Shown here: positions 37,657 to 46,143 of the stretch, one piece after another
Layout: the number at the start of each line of letters is the position of its first letter
Position numbering within the stretch: the stretch's first letter is position 1
Origin: CAYREX01 sp964423505
GTDB lineage: Bacteria; Fermentibacterota; Fermentibacteria; Fermentibacterales; JCC-6
NCBI GenBank assembly: GCA_964423505.1
Contig: CAYREX010000002.1
Location: 1 to 64,000 of the forward strand
DNA length: 64,000 nucleotides
Direction of reading: 5' to 3'
Made by a program: the position numbers and the translations under genes
Notes under the pieces: model-generated
The model's database searches: none
Seen by the model: only the letters and a program-made list of their open reading frames with translations
Told to the model about the DNA's origin: nothing

Positions 37657-40452
37657 GTGCTCCATGTGATAACGAAGCTCGCCGTAGGCGGCGCTCAGCT
37701 TAACACCCTCATCTCCACCCGCGACATAGACGCCATGGGCTGCCCCTCGACAATACTGACCGGCCCAGAGCGGCCGCCCGAGGGCGACCTCTACCGCCTG
37801 GCGGACGAATGGGGGCTGCGGGTCCTCACCGCCCGCCACCTGACCCGGAACATCGCGCCGGTGCGGGACCTGCTCGCCTTCTTCGAGATACGCCGGGAGA
37901 TAACCAGGGGCGGCTACGACGTGGTACACACCCACGGCTCCAAGGCCAGGTTCCTCGGCAGGCTGGCCGCGGCCACATGTCACGGCGTGAAGATAGTACA
38001 GACCGCCCACGGGTGGCCCTTCTACGACTCGATGAACCCCTTCCTCCAGTGGCTCTACGTGACCCTGGAGAAGATCGGCTTCGGTCTGGCCCACGCCAAC
38101 ATCGCGGTCAGCCCGATGGACCGGGACAAGGCCATGCGGCACGGCATCGGCCGTTACGACGACTACAGGATAATCCGCAGCGGGGTGGAGCTGGAGGGGT
38201 TCCGGGCGCTCAGGGGCTCCCGCTCCCGCTCCCGGAGGCTCCTGGACATCCCGGAGGACCGGGAGGTGGTCGGCTCGGTGATGCGGTTCTGCCCGGAGAA
38301 GGCGCCGGACCTGTTCGTGAAGGTGGCCGAGAGGGTCCTGGCGGAGCGTCCCGGCGTCCTTTTCCTCCTGGTCGGGGACGGGCCGCTCTGGCGGCAGACC
38401 CGCCACCTGATACGCGCCCGGGGCCTGAAGGAGGACATCGTCCTCCTCGGAAGCAGGGACGACGTAAGGGACATACTGCCCGCCTTCGACCTCTTCCTCA
38501 TCACCTCCCGCACCGAGGGCCTCCCCAGGGCGCTGCTCGAGACCCTCGCCGCCGGCGTGCCGGTTGTCGCCACCGACGTCGGCGGGATACCGGAGCTGGT
38601 CGGCGGCGGCAGGAACGGCATCCTCTGCCCGGAGGGCGATGTCAGGTGCCTGACCGGGGGCGTCCTCCGGCTGCTCGCCGAGCCGGAGAGGAGGCCTGCC
38701 CTCACGGTAGGCGCCGACGAGGACCTCGAGCCTTTCTCGGCCCGCCGGATGGTGGAGCAGCTCCACGAGCTCTACGACAGGATGGTGTACCCGCCCATGC
38801 ACGTGGTGCTCCTCTGCGACGACGAGCCCTTCAACATACCGCAGACGGTGACAAGGATAATCCGGAACAGGCCCTTCCTCCGATACACGCTGGTCTCCCT
38901 GGCCGGCCACGGGTCCATGCGGCATACCGGCACCAACATCAGGCGGTACATGGCCCTCTACGGCCCGCTGGGGTTCGTCCGGAAGCTTGCCGGCTACGCT
39001 CTCCGCAGGGCCGCTGCCGCGCTCAGGCTGCCCACGCGCACCCCGCACTCGCTCAGGAGGGCGGCCAGGCTGACCGGCGCGGGCTTCGAGCGCATCGAAC
39101 GACTGAACTCGAAGGCCGGCCTCGAGCGGCTGCGTCAGCTCTCTCCGGACGTCATCATCTCCATAGCCTGCCCGCAGATACTGAAGAAGAGGGTCCTCGA
39201 GCTCCCTCCTCTCGGCGCCTGGAACGTCCATTCCGCCATGCTCCCCAGGAACCGCGGCATGCTGCCCACCTTCTGGGCGCTCCTGAAGGGCGACAGACCG
39301 GGGGTATCCCTCCACAGGATGACGCGGAGGCTTGACGACGGGGAGATTCTCCTCCAGCGGGAGGTGGATGCCGACATGGAGACGGTCTCCCTCGAGGACC
39401 TCCTCTCCGGGACGAAGGAGCTGGCCTCGGAGCTGGTGGTGGAGGGGCTGGACAGGATAGAGCGGGGCGAGGTCGAGCTGCTCCCCAACCCGGCCGAGGA
39501 GGCAACCTCCAACACCTTCCCGACCAGGGAAGACGTGAGGGTCTTCCTGGACAGGGGAGGGCAGATATCCGGGACCAGGCACCCGAGGCCGAAGCTGGCC
39601 CTCTCCTTCGACGTGGAGGAGTGGTTCCACACCTCCGCCGCCAGGAGGTGGTTCCCGCCGGAGCAGTGGGACGGAATCGAGCCCAGGGTCCCGGTGGTGA
39701 TGGACAGCATACTGGAGCTGCTCGAGAGGCAGAGGGCCAGGGCCACCTTCTTCGTCCTCGGGTGGATACTGGAGCGCCACCCGGACCTGGTCCGACGCAT
39801 AAGCGACTGCGGTCACGAGATAGCCTCCCACGGCTACAGCCACGTTGAGATAACGCAGCTGAGCAGGGAGCAGTTCGAGAGCGACCTGGACAGGTTCCGG
39901 AGGCTGGTGGACAGGCTCTCCATACCTCCGCCCAGGGGCTTCCGCGCACCGAGCTTCTCGATGGTCTCCGAGACGAAGTGGGCCGTGGACGCCATAGTCT
40001 CGAACGGTTACAGCTACGACAGCAGCGTCTACCCCATGTTCAAGCACCGCTACGGTATGCCAGACGCCCCGCAGGAGCCCTTCATGCTGCAGGGCGGCCG
40101 CTCGTCAATACTCGAACTCCCCCTGGCGTCCATCTCGATGATGGGGGTCAAGGTCCCGGTGGCCGGTGGCGCCTACATGAGGTTCTACCCCGGCATCCTC
40201 CACAGGAAGTTCCTGGCCGACATAGCGAAAACCGGAAGAGTTCCTGTAATTTATCTGCATCCATGGGAGATAGATTCGGTAAATATGTCGAGCAGGATGA
40301 ACATGCTCCAGAGGTTCAGGCAGCACCACAACTCCGGGAGGACCATGGTTCGGAGGCTCGGCAGGATACTCAGGGTCTACAGGACCATCACCCTCTCGGA
40401 GCTTGCGGAGGACGTGGAGAGGGGCGAGCTGCAGGAGCTCTCGGTCCTGTAG
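37657..40452 (+). CDS. fusion: GT4 glycosyltransferase - formyltransferase - NodB deacetylase
   Basis: Product of 931 residues with three catalytic units. Residues 1-375 form a GT-B glycosyltransferase family 4 unit (VITKLAVGGAQ, VVHTHGSKARFLG, and the EGLPRALLE Ex7E motif at 287-295). Residues 380-625 form a formyltransferase-like domain with the triad N523, H525 and D560/561 (AWNVHSAMLPRNRG, LDDGEI). Residues 645-931 form a polysaccharide deacetylase with D652 (SFDVEEWF), H725 and H729 (HGYSH), FRAPSF and a C-terminal DUF3473-like YLHPWEID. It probably builds and edits an N-acylated amino-sugar polysaccharide at the membrane. The listed start is a GTG without Shine-Dalgarno. A CTG at 37633 has GGAGGA at ideal spacing and may be the true start. 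Confidence 0.9.
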   Translation: MLHVITKLAVGGAQLNTLISTRDIDAMGCPSTILTGPERPPEGDLYRLADEWGLRVLTARHLTRNIAPVRDLLAFFEIRREITRGGYDVVHTHGSKARFLGRLAAATCHGVKIVQTAHGWPFYDSMNPFLQWLYVTLEKIGFGLAHANIAVSPMDRDKAMRHGIGRYDDYRIIRSGVELEGFRALRGSRSRSRRLLDIPEDREVVGSVMRFCPEKAPDLFVKVAERVLAERPGVLFLLVGDGPLWRQTRHLIRARGLKEDIVLLGSRDDVRDILPAFDLFLITSRTEGLPRALLETLAAGVPVVATDVGGIPELVGGGRNGILCPEGDVRCLTGGVLRLLAEPERRPALTVGADEDLEPFSARRMVEQLHELYDRMVYPPMHVVLLCDDEPFNIPQTVTRIIRNRPFLRYTLVSLAGHGSMRHTGTNIRRYMALYGPLGFVRKLAGYALRRAAAALRLPTRTPHSLRRAARLTGAGFERIERLNSKAGLERLRQLSPDVIISIACPQILKKRVLELPPLGAWNVHSAMLPRNRGMLPTFWALLKGDRPGVSLHRMTRRLDDGEILLQREVDADMETVSLEDLLSGTKELASELVVEGLDRIERGEVELLPNPAEEATSNTFPTREDVRVFLDRGGQISGTRHPRPKLALSFDVEEWFHTSAARRWFPPEQWDGIEPRVPVVMDSILELLERQRARATFFVLGWILERHPDLVRRISDCGHEIASHGYSHVEITQLSREQFESDLDRFRRLVDRLSIPPPRGFRAPSFSMVSETKWAVDAIVSNGYSYDSSVYPMFKHRYGMPDAPQEPFMLQGGRSSILELPLASISMMGVKVPVAGGAYMRFYPGILHRKFLADIAKTGRVPVIYLHPWEIDSVNMSSRMNMLQRFRQHHNSGRTMVRRLGRILRVYRTITLSELAEDVERGELQELSVL

Positions 40453-40473
40453 CGCCCCGCACTGGACAGGGAA

Positions 40474-40503
40474 GGGGTCCGGGCTCGCTCGAGCCCGGAC
40501 CCC
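40474..40503. terminator. strong hairpin between convergent genes
   Basis: A 13-bp perfect stem (40474-40486 with 40491-40503), loop GCTC, followed on the plus strand by a pyrimidine stretch. It serves the fusion gene and probably also the ferredoxin gene read from the other side. Confidence 0.75.
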
Positions 40504-40523
40504 GGCTTCTCTCTCCGCTGCGT

Positions 40524-40691
40524 CTAGGGAGCCTCGATGGCCCCTACGGGACAGGCGGCTACGCAGGCGCCGCAGTCGATGCAGGTATCCGCATCGATGG
40601 AGTACTTCTCGCCCTCGCTTATGGCGTCCACGGGGCACTCGGGCATGCAGGCGCCACAGGCGATGCAGTCGTCGTTTATCTTGTGAGCCAT
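40524..40691 (-). CDS. 2[4Fe-4S] ferredoxin
   Basis: Product of 55 residues from the ATG at 40691 behind GGAGA. It has two CxxCxxCxxxCP clusters: C9, C12, C15, C19 and C37, C40, C43, C47. This is a clostridial-type low-potential ferredoxin and a plausible electron acceptor for the indolepyruvate oxidoreductase encoded 9 kb away. It stands alone after the par operon. Confidence 0.95.
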   Translation of the reverse strand: MAHKINDDCIACGACMPECPVDAISEGEKYSIDADTCIDCGACVAACPVGAIEAP

Positions 40692-40740
40692 ACGCTCTCC
40701 TTTCATGGGGCAGGAACTATGTCAACGCCTGATCCGGGGG

Positions 40741-41610
40741 TCAACTTCCCCTTCCACTCCCGCCGATTATCTCCAGTATCCTGTCCAGCTCCCGGAGGTC
40801 GTGGAAGGATATCTCTATCCTGCCGGAACCACTGCGGGAGACCACCCTCACCCTTGTGCCCAGGTGTCTCTGCAGCCGCTCCTCGAGGCTCTTCACCTCG
40901 GCGGTGGATTCGCCGGTGCCTGTCCTCGGCCTGCGCACCGGACCGGAGGTCTCGCTCCTGACCAGCTCCTCCACCTTCCTCACGGAGAGGCCGCGGCGGG
41001 CCGCCCGGAGGGCCAGACGCTCCATCCTCTCCCCGTCTTCCATGGCCAGCAGAGCCCTGCCGTGCCCCATCTGAAGCCTCCCCTCCCGCAGCAGGTGCTG
41101 CACCTTCTCCGGGAGATCGAGCAGACGGATGAAGTTGGCGACGGCGGATCGGCTCATCCCCATCCTCGAGGCTATCGCCTCCTGGGAGAGACCGAACCTC
41201 TCCCTCAGGGAATGGAAGGCCTCGGCCTTCTCCATCGGCCCGAGGTCCCTTCGCTGGAGGTTCTCGACGAGTGCCATGGCGAGCATCTGCTCGTCGTCGG
41301 CGTCTCGTACGACGGCCGGGACCTCCCTCAGCCCGACCTCGCGTGCGGCCCTGAGCCTCCGCTCTCCGGCTATCAGCTGGAACCGGTCACCACTCCTCCT
41401 GAGAACCAGCGGCTGCACGATGCCCTGCTCCCTCACCGACGCAGCCAGCGCCGATATCTCCACCGGGTCCCACTCCCTCCTCGGCTGGAAGGGGTTGGGG
41501 TCGATGAGCTCTACCGGGACGCTGCCCTTCTCGGTCCCGTCATCGCTCCCGACGCCGGGGAAGAGCTCGTCCAGGCCACGGCCCAGCGCCTTCCTCCTCC
41601 TGCCGCTCAT
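40741..41610 (-). CDS. parB: chromosome-partitioning protein ParB
   Basis: Product of 289 residues; the ATG at 41610 overlaps the parA stop. The N-terminal CTPase domain has PVELIDPNPFQPRREWDP, IVQPLVLRR, and LIAGERRLRAAREVGL with the GERR motif. The helix-turn-helix parS-binding domain has LSQEAIASRMGMSRSAVANFIRLLDLP. A C-terminal dimerisation domain follows. It loads on parS and spreads as a CTP-gated clamp. Two parS-like sites lie upstream in the same operon. Confidence 0.97.
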   Translation of the reverse strand: MSGRRRKALGRGLDELFPGVGSDDGTEKGSVPVELIDPNPFQPRREWDPVEISALAASVREQGIVQPLVLRRSGDRFQLIAGERRLRAAREVGLREVPAVVRDADDEQMLAMALVENLQRRDLGPMEKAEAFHSLRERFGLSQEAIASRMGMSRSAVANFIRLLDLPEKVQHLLREGRLQMGHGRALLAMEDGERMERLALRAARRGLSVRKVEELVRSETSGPVRRPRTGTGESTAEVKSLEERLQRHLGTRVRVVSRSGSGRIEISFHDLRELDRILEIIGGSGRGS

Positions 41611-42359
41611 CGCTCCAGCACCTCCCTCGCAAGGTTCAGATAGCCGAGCGCGCCGGCGCACCTGGCATCGTACATGAGAACCGGCCTGCCGTAGCTCGGG
41701 GCCTCCCCCAGCCTCACGTTCCTGGGGATCCTCGTCCTGAACAGCAGGTCGCCCAGCTTGCTCCCCACCTCTCCGGCAACCTCGTTGCTCAGCTTCAGCC
41801 TCGAGTCGTACATGGTCAGGAGCACGCCTCCGAAGACCAGCCCCGGGTTCCACCTGCTCCTGACGTACCTCATGGTGGTCATCAGGTGCGAGAGGCCCTC
41901 CAGGGCGTAGTACTCGCACTGGAGGGTGACGAGGACCTCGGTCGCCGCCACGAGGCCGTTCAGGGTCAGGAGCCCCAGTGAGGGCGGGCAGTCGATCAGC
42001 ACGAAGTCATAGCCCGATGCCTGCTCCTCCAGCGCCTCGGCCAGGAGGAACTCCCTCTGCTCGACCTTGGCCAGCTCTATCTCCAGGCCGGCCAGCTCCC
42101 GGGAGCCGGGGACCGCCCAGAGACCCTCTACGCATGTCTCCCTCACCACATCGGACAGCTCTGCCCTGCCGAGGAGCAGCTCGTATACGCTCTCACCCTC
42201 TCCGGAGAGGCCGATACCGCTGGTGGCGTTCGCCTGGGGGTCGATGTCCACCAGCAGGACGTTGCGCTCGTACATGGCAAGGCTCGCCGCGAGGTTTATG
42301 GCGGTAGTGGTCTTCCCCACGCCGCCCTTCTGGTTGGCTATCGCGATGGTTCGGGTCAT
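41607..42359 (-). CDS. parA: chromosome-partitioning ATPase ParA/Soj
   Basis: Product of 250 residues from the ATG at 42359. The deviant Walker A is NQKGGVGKTTTAINLA, Walker A' is VDIDPQANAT, and Walker B is VLIDCPPSLGLLTLNGL. The mid region FGGVLLTMYDSRLKLS and the C-terminal LGEAPSYGRPVLMYD are typical chromosomal Soj. It works with ParB to segregate origins. It overlaps rsmG by four bases. Confidence 0.97.
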   Translation of the reverse strand: MTRTIAIANQKGGVGKTTTAINLAASLAMYERNVLLVDIDPQANATSGIGLSGEGESVYELLLGRAELSDVVRETCVEGLWAVPGSRELAGLEIELAKVEQREFLLAEALEEQASGYDFVLIDCPPSLGLLTLNGLVAATEVLVTLQCEYYALEGLSHLMTTMRYVRSRWNPGLVFGGVLLTMYDSRLKLSNEVAGEVGSKLGDLLFRTRIPRNVRLGEAPSYGRPVLMYDARCAGALGYLNLAREVLER

Positions 42360-43048
42360 CCGGGCTCCAACCCTTCCTCGTCGGCTCTGTCCTCGTGGAT
42401 ATGGGGCAAAGGCGGACCGTGACAGCACCGATACTGCACCAACGCCCCGCTACGGTCAAGCGGAGGGACGGGCAGCGACAGGATGACGGCCGGCGCCGGT
42501 TCCTCCAGGGGCGGAGATGGGAGCCGCAGGGTGAGCGTGAGCGCCGCCTCCCCGCGGCCCCGGGAGGGTATCTCCTCCAAGAGCCTCTCCGGCGGAGCGA
42601 CCGCCCTTGCGGCGAACTGGCGGCGCGTGCCGAGGAATGCGGCCGACTCCAGCCTCTCCCCGACGACCTCCACTCCCTCCAGCCCCATCTCCCTGGCCGC
42701 CAGCTCCAGGAAGAGACGTCTCTTGCGCCTCGGCTCGAGAAGCAGCATCGGAAAGCCCATGGAGGCGAGCACCAGCCCGGGGAAGCCGGCGCCCGAGCCC
42801 ACGTCCACCGTCTCCACCCCCGGGTCGAGCAGCAGCGCGTACGCCGCGGACTCGAGGAAGTGGCGCGGCCAGAGCCTGCCCATCTCCGAGGGGCCGACCA
42901 GGTTCACCCTCCCCGAGCGCTCCTCCAGCAGGGCGGCCATCGTCTCCATCCGCTCCAGGGTCCCCTCTGCCAGGTCGAGCCCCAGGGCGGCGGCGTCCGC
43001 CATCATCCTCTCCCGCGGCGGGAGGGGGGCGTGGCCCCGGTGTTTCAC
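42356..43048 (-). CDS. rsmG: 16S rRNA (guanine-N7)-methyltransferase RsmG
   Basis: Product of 230 residues from a GTG at 43048 with GGAGG nine bases upstream; internal ATGs at residues 15-16 are possible. SAM-binding motif I is VDVGSGAGFPGLVLA, with RVNLVGP and WPRHFLESAAYA before it and FAARAVAPPERLLEE after. It methylates G527 in 16S rRNA. The C-terminal 30 residues (CRCCHGPPLPHIHEDRADEE-like) go beyond the usual domain. The start codon region contains a parS-like palindrome. Confidence 0.94.
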   Translation of the reverse strand: MKHRGHAPLPPRERMMADAAALGLDLAEGTLERMETMAALLEERSGRVNLVGPSEMGRLWPRHFLESAAYALLLDPGVETVDVGSGAGFPGLVLASMGFPMLLLEPRRKRRLFLELAAREMGLEGVEVVGERLESAAFLGTRRQFAARAVAPPERLLEEIPSRGRGEAALTLTLRLPSPPLEEPAPAVILSLPVPPLDRSGALVQYRCCHGPPLPHIHEDRADEEGLEPG

Positions 43049-43056
43049 GTGGAACG
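43041..43056. other. parS: parS-like site 1
   Basis: TGTTTCACGTGGAACG, 14 of 16 identical to the classic parS TGTTTCACGTGAAACA. It lies at the mnmG/rsmG junction 1.4 kb upstream of parB, the usual neighbourhood of parS. Confidence 0.85.
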
Positions 43057-44856
43057 TCCTCCACCGGACAGCCAGGCCAGGAGGTTGCTCACGTCGGATG
43101 GCCTCACGCCGGGCAGCCGTGCGGCCTGGCCCATGTTCTCCGGTCTCTCCCTCTCCAGGACCATCCTCGCCTCGGTGCAGATGCTGTCGATGGACATGTA
43201 GCTGACCACGCCGCGCAGGCTCACCCCCGAAGCCCTCCGCATCCGCTCCACCCTGGCCCTGGCCCTGCTCACGTAGGGCGCGTAGCGCACGTCCAGCATA
43301 ACGCTGCGGAGAGCCTCCTCCGGCGCATTCCGCAGCGACTCCGCCCGCCTGAGCTCCGACGTCGACGTCCCCGGCCGCCTGCAGAGAACCACCCCCGGAA
43401 CTCCATCTATCCTGACCTCCTCCACGGCCCTCCTCAACCTCTCCGCCTCATCGGCCATCGACCTGGCCTCATCCAGCTCGCGGCCCGTCAGGGTCCCCAG
43501 CCTCTCGGCCAGGGACAGCATCCGCCTACGTGCGTTGTCCGGCCTCAGCCAGAGCCTGTTCTCCGCCCTGGCCGAGAAGAGCCTGTAGGGCTCCGTGGCC
43601 TGACCACTGCAAAGGTCGTCCACAAGCACACCCAGGTAGCTCTCCGCCCGGTCCGGCTCCACCGGATCGAGCCCCAGGGCGCACCTGGCGGCGTTCGCCC
43701 CGGCCAGGAGGCCGAGGGCCGCAGCCTCCTCGTACCCGGACGTGCCGCATACCTGGCCTGCTGCGAAGACGTTCTCCGTCCCGGCGAGCCTCAGGGTCGC
43801 CTCGAGCTCCCCGCCGCTCATGCATGCGTACTCAACCGCGTAACCGTACCTGGAGACGACCGCCCTCTCCAGGCCGGGTACAGTGCGGAGCATCTCCTCC
43901 TGCGCCCTCCTCGGGAGGCTGGTGGAGAGCCCGCTCACGTAGGAGAGCCTGGACCGCCTGCCCATGGGCTCGACGTATACCGGGTGCGAGTCCCTGTCCG
44001 GGAACCTCACGACCTTGTCCTCGAAGCTCGGGCAGTACCTCGGCCCCGTTCCCTCTATCCGCCCTCCGAGGAGCGGCGAGGATCCGATGTGCCTCATCGC
44101 GGCCTCGGACGTGGACCGACTCGTCCTTGTCCTGAAACACGGCATCCCCTCCTCCGGGAGGCCCGAGTCCGCGGAGAATGAGAACGCCCCGTGCTCCTCC
44201 TGGACTTCCATCCTCTCCCGGTCGATGCTCCCGCTCAGGACCCTCGGGGACGTGCCGGTCTTGAAGCGTTCCACGTGGAACATCCTGCGGGCGAGGTCCT
44301 CGAGCAGCGCCCCTGACGCCACGTCACCCGAGCGTCCGCCCCTCCAGACCTCGTCTCCCCTGAAGAGCCTCCCGCCGAGGAACGTGCCGGCGGCCAGCAC
44401 CACGGCGTCCGCCCTCACCTCGCCGAGCCTCCTGCAGAGGACGCCCCCCGGCCTCTCCGTGGCGCCGGCAAGCGCGAGCACCTCGTCCTCGACCACCTCC
44501 ACCCCGGCCCTCGCCAGGGCCCTCCCCTGCAGCCGGGCGTAGAGCGCCGCGTCCACCTGCGCCCTCGGGCCCCAGACGGCGGGCCCCTTCCTCCTGTTCA
44601 GCATCCTGAACTGCAGCATCGCCCCGTCGGTCGCCGCCGGCATGGCGCCGCCGAGACCCCGGAGCTCCAGCACCAGGGTCCCCTTCGCTATGCCTCCTAT
44701 GGAGGGGTTGCAGGAGAGCTCGCCGATGCCGCTCCTCCTGCATGTCACAACGGTAGCGTCGGCCCCGAGCCTCCGCGCGGCCAGGGCGGCCTCTATCCCG
44801 GCATGTCCGCCGCCTACCACGAGCACCCTTACCGCGCGGGGAGCCCTGCCCGTCAT
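43045..44856 (-). CDS. mnmG: tRNA uridine-5-carboxymethylaminomethyl modification protein MnmG
   Basis: Product of 603 residues from the ATG at 44856, overlapping the mnmE stop by ATGA; a GTG four codons upstream is an alternative. The FAD-binding site is VLVVGGGHAGIEAALAARRLG. Family blocks are CNPSIGGIAKGTLV, FRMLNRRKGPAVWGPRAQVD, GTFLGGRLFRGDE, ERFKTGTSPRV, GPRYCPSFEDKVVRF, YAVEYACM and AGQVCGTSGYEEAAALGL. With MnmE it makes cmnm5U34. A second parS-like palindrome is embedded in its HVERF coding segment. Confidence 0.97.
   Translation of the reverse strand: MTGRAPRAVRVLVVGGGHAGIEAALAARRLGADATVVTCRRSGIGELSCNPSIGGIAKGTLVLELRGLGGAMPAATDGAMLQFRMLNRRKGPAVWGPRAQVDAALYARLQGRALARAGVEVVEDEVLALAGATERPGGVLCRRLGEVRADAVVLAAGTFLGGRLFRGDEVWRGGRSGDVASGALLEDLARRMFHVERFKTGTSPRVLSGSIDRERMEVQEEHGAFSFSADSGLPEEGMPCFRTRTSRSTSEAAMRHIGSSPLLGGRIEGTGPRYCPSFEDKVVRFPDRDSHPVYVEPMGRRSRLSYVSGLSTSLPRRAQEEMLRTVPGLERAVVSRYGYAVEYACMSGGELEATLRLAGTENVFAAGQVCGTSGYEEAAALGLLAGANAARCALGLDPVEPDRAESYLGVLVDDLCSGQATEPYRLFSARAENRLWLRPDNARRRMLSLAERLGTLTGRELDEARSMADEAERLRRAVEEVRIDGVPGVVLCRRPGTSTSELRRAESLRNAPEEALRSVMLDVRYAPYVSRARARVERMRRASGVSLRGVVSYMSIDSICTEARMVLERERPENMGQAARLPGVRPSDVSNLLAWLSGGGRST
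44267..44282. other. parS: parS-like site 2 inside mnmG
   Basis: A perfect palindrome GTTCCACGTGGAAC at 44268-44281. On the minus strand TGTTCCACGTGGAACG is 13 of 16 to the Bacillus/Caulobacter parS and closer still to the form known in Pseudomonas. Confidence 0.8.
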
Positions 44857-46133
44857 TTCCCCGCGCACATCCTGGCCAGGGCGCCCTCGACCGCTCGCTC
44901 CAGGCAGCCGCTCCCGTCCGTCATGTTGCGGAGAAGCTCCAGCGCCTCACCGGTCATCTGTGCGGAAAGCGCCCAGTCACCGTCGCCCATCGCTCCCGCG
45001 GCATCCTCAAGACCCTCTTCGACCGCCTGCAGCAGGGTCTCCCCTCCGCGCAGCCGGACCAGCTCCGCGACAGACCGGCCGAGCCGGGCCACGCCCTCTC
45101 CGGTGGTTCCGCTCACCCCGATGGCAGCATCCGGCGCGGGGCTCTGGTCGCACCTGCTAGCCACGCGAACCACGCGGCCGGCGGCATCAAGGAGGGCGGG
45201 AGGCGGCTCCAACGATGCCCCGGGGGACATCCATACAACCACGTCCGACTCACGGAGACCCTCCAGGAAGAGGGCGAAGGCCTCGGCGTCCAGGCCGCTG
45301 CCGCCGTATCCGGCGGTGTCCAGCAGCTCCACCTCCAGGCCTCCGAGTGAAGCGGGAGCGCTCCTGCCGTCCCTCGTCGTGCCCGGCTGCTCCGAGACCA
45401 GGGCCATCCGCCTCCCGACCAGCCTGTTGAAGAGTGTCGACTTCCCCGCGTTGAACGGTCCGGCCAGGACCAACCTGGGCGAGCATGCGATGGACGCTAT
45501 CCGGTCTCCCAGCGCCCCGGCCCGGGCGGCCAGGCCGGAGAGCCGCTCCATCAGCTCCTCCCCCCCGAGTCCGCCCCCGTGCCTCTCGCCCAGCTCTATG
45601 GACCCAGCCAGGTCCTCGTGGAGCGCCTCCAGGTCCCCTTCGAGCCTGCGCGCCTCCTCGCCCGGGGGAGGGCCGGACCACTCGCCGCGCCAGGCATCTG
45701 CCAGCTCCAGCACGTCCATGGAGGACATCCTGCCGGAGATCCACGCTCGCCTGGTGAGCTCACCCGGCTCCGCTGGCAGGGCGCCCTCGGACTCGAGGAG
45801 CCTCGCCAGCCTGTCCAGGCGCTCCTGCACGCCGTGGCAGATGAGCTCCACCATCTCCTCGCCGGTGTAGCTCCTCCCCTCCGGCCATGAGAGCGCGACC
45901 ACCCCGTCCACCGGACCTTCGGCGTCGTGCACGCGGCCGACCGCCCTCCTCATCCCGGCCAGCCTGCCGGCGGGCAGACGCATGAGGCGCTCCACCATCC
46001 GCGGGGAGCCGCTGCCGGCAAGCCTCATCACCGCCAGGGCGGAGCTGCCCCTGGGGGTCGCCTGGGCGTAGACCACCACCCGGTGGTCACGGCCGGCGTC
46101 AGAACTGCTGCCCGGAGAGGCTTGACCGGTCAT
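44853..46133 (-). CDS. mnmE: tRNA modification GTPase MnmE
   Basis: Product of 426 residues, slightly short (about 450). The N-terminal folate-binding domain has VYAQATPRGSSALAVMRLAG and ELICHG. The helical domain surrounds a G domain at about 210-365: GPFNAGKSTLFN (G1), EQPGTTRDGR (G2), LLDTAGYGG (G3). G4 reads ASRCDQS rather than NKxD. The family-diagnostic C-terminus is CAGK (CxGK). It acts with MnmG at U34. The degenerate G4 may alter guanine specificity. Confidence 0.95.
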   Translation of the reverse strand: MTGQASPGSSSDAGRDHRVVVYAQATPRGSSALAVMRLAGSGSPRMVERLMRLPAGRLAGMRRAVGRVHDAEGPVDGVVALSWPEGRSYTGEEMVELICHGVQERLDRLARLLESEGALPAEPGELTRRAWISGRMSSMDVLELADAWRGEWSGPPPGEEARRLEGDLEALHEDLAGSIELGERHGGGLGGEELMERLSGLAARAGALGDRIASIACSPRLVLAGPFNAGKSTLFNRLVGRRMALVSEQPGTTRDGRSAPASLGGLEVELLDTAGYGGSGLDAEAFALFLEGLRESDVVVWMSPGASLEPPPALLDAAGRVVRVASRCDQSPAPDAAIGVSGTTGEGVARLGRSVAELVRLRGGETLLQAVEEGLEDAAGAMGDGDWALSAQMTGEALELLRNMTDGSGCLERAVEGALARMCAGK

Positions 46134-46143
46134 GAGGAGGCCG

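Noticed and set aside
42607..44181. Pro/Arg-rich 524-codon frame opposite mnmG/rsmG
   Set aside because: Shadow frame; the minus-strand genes are unmistakable.
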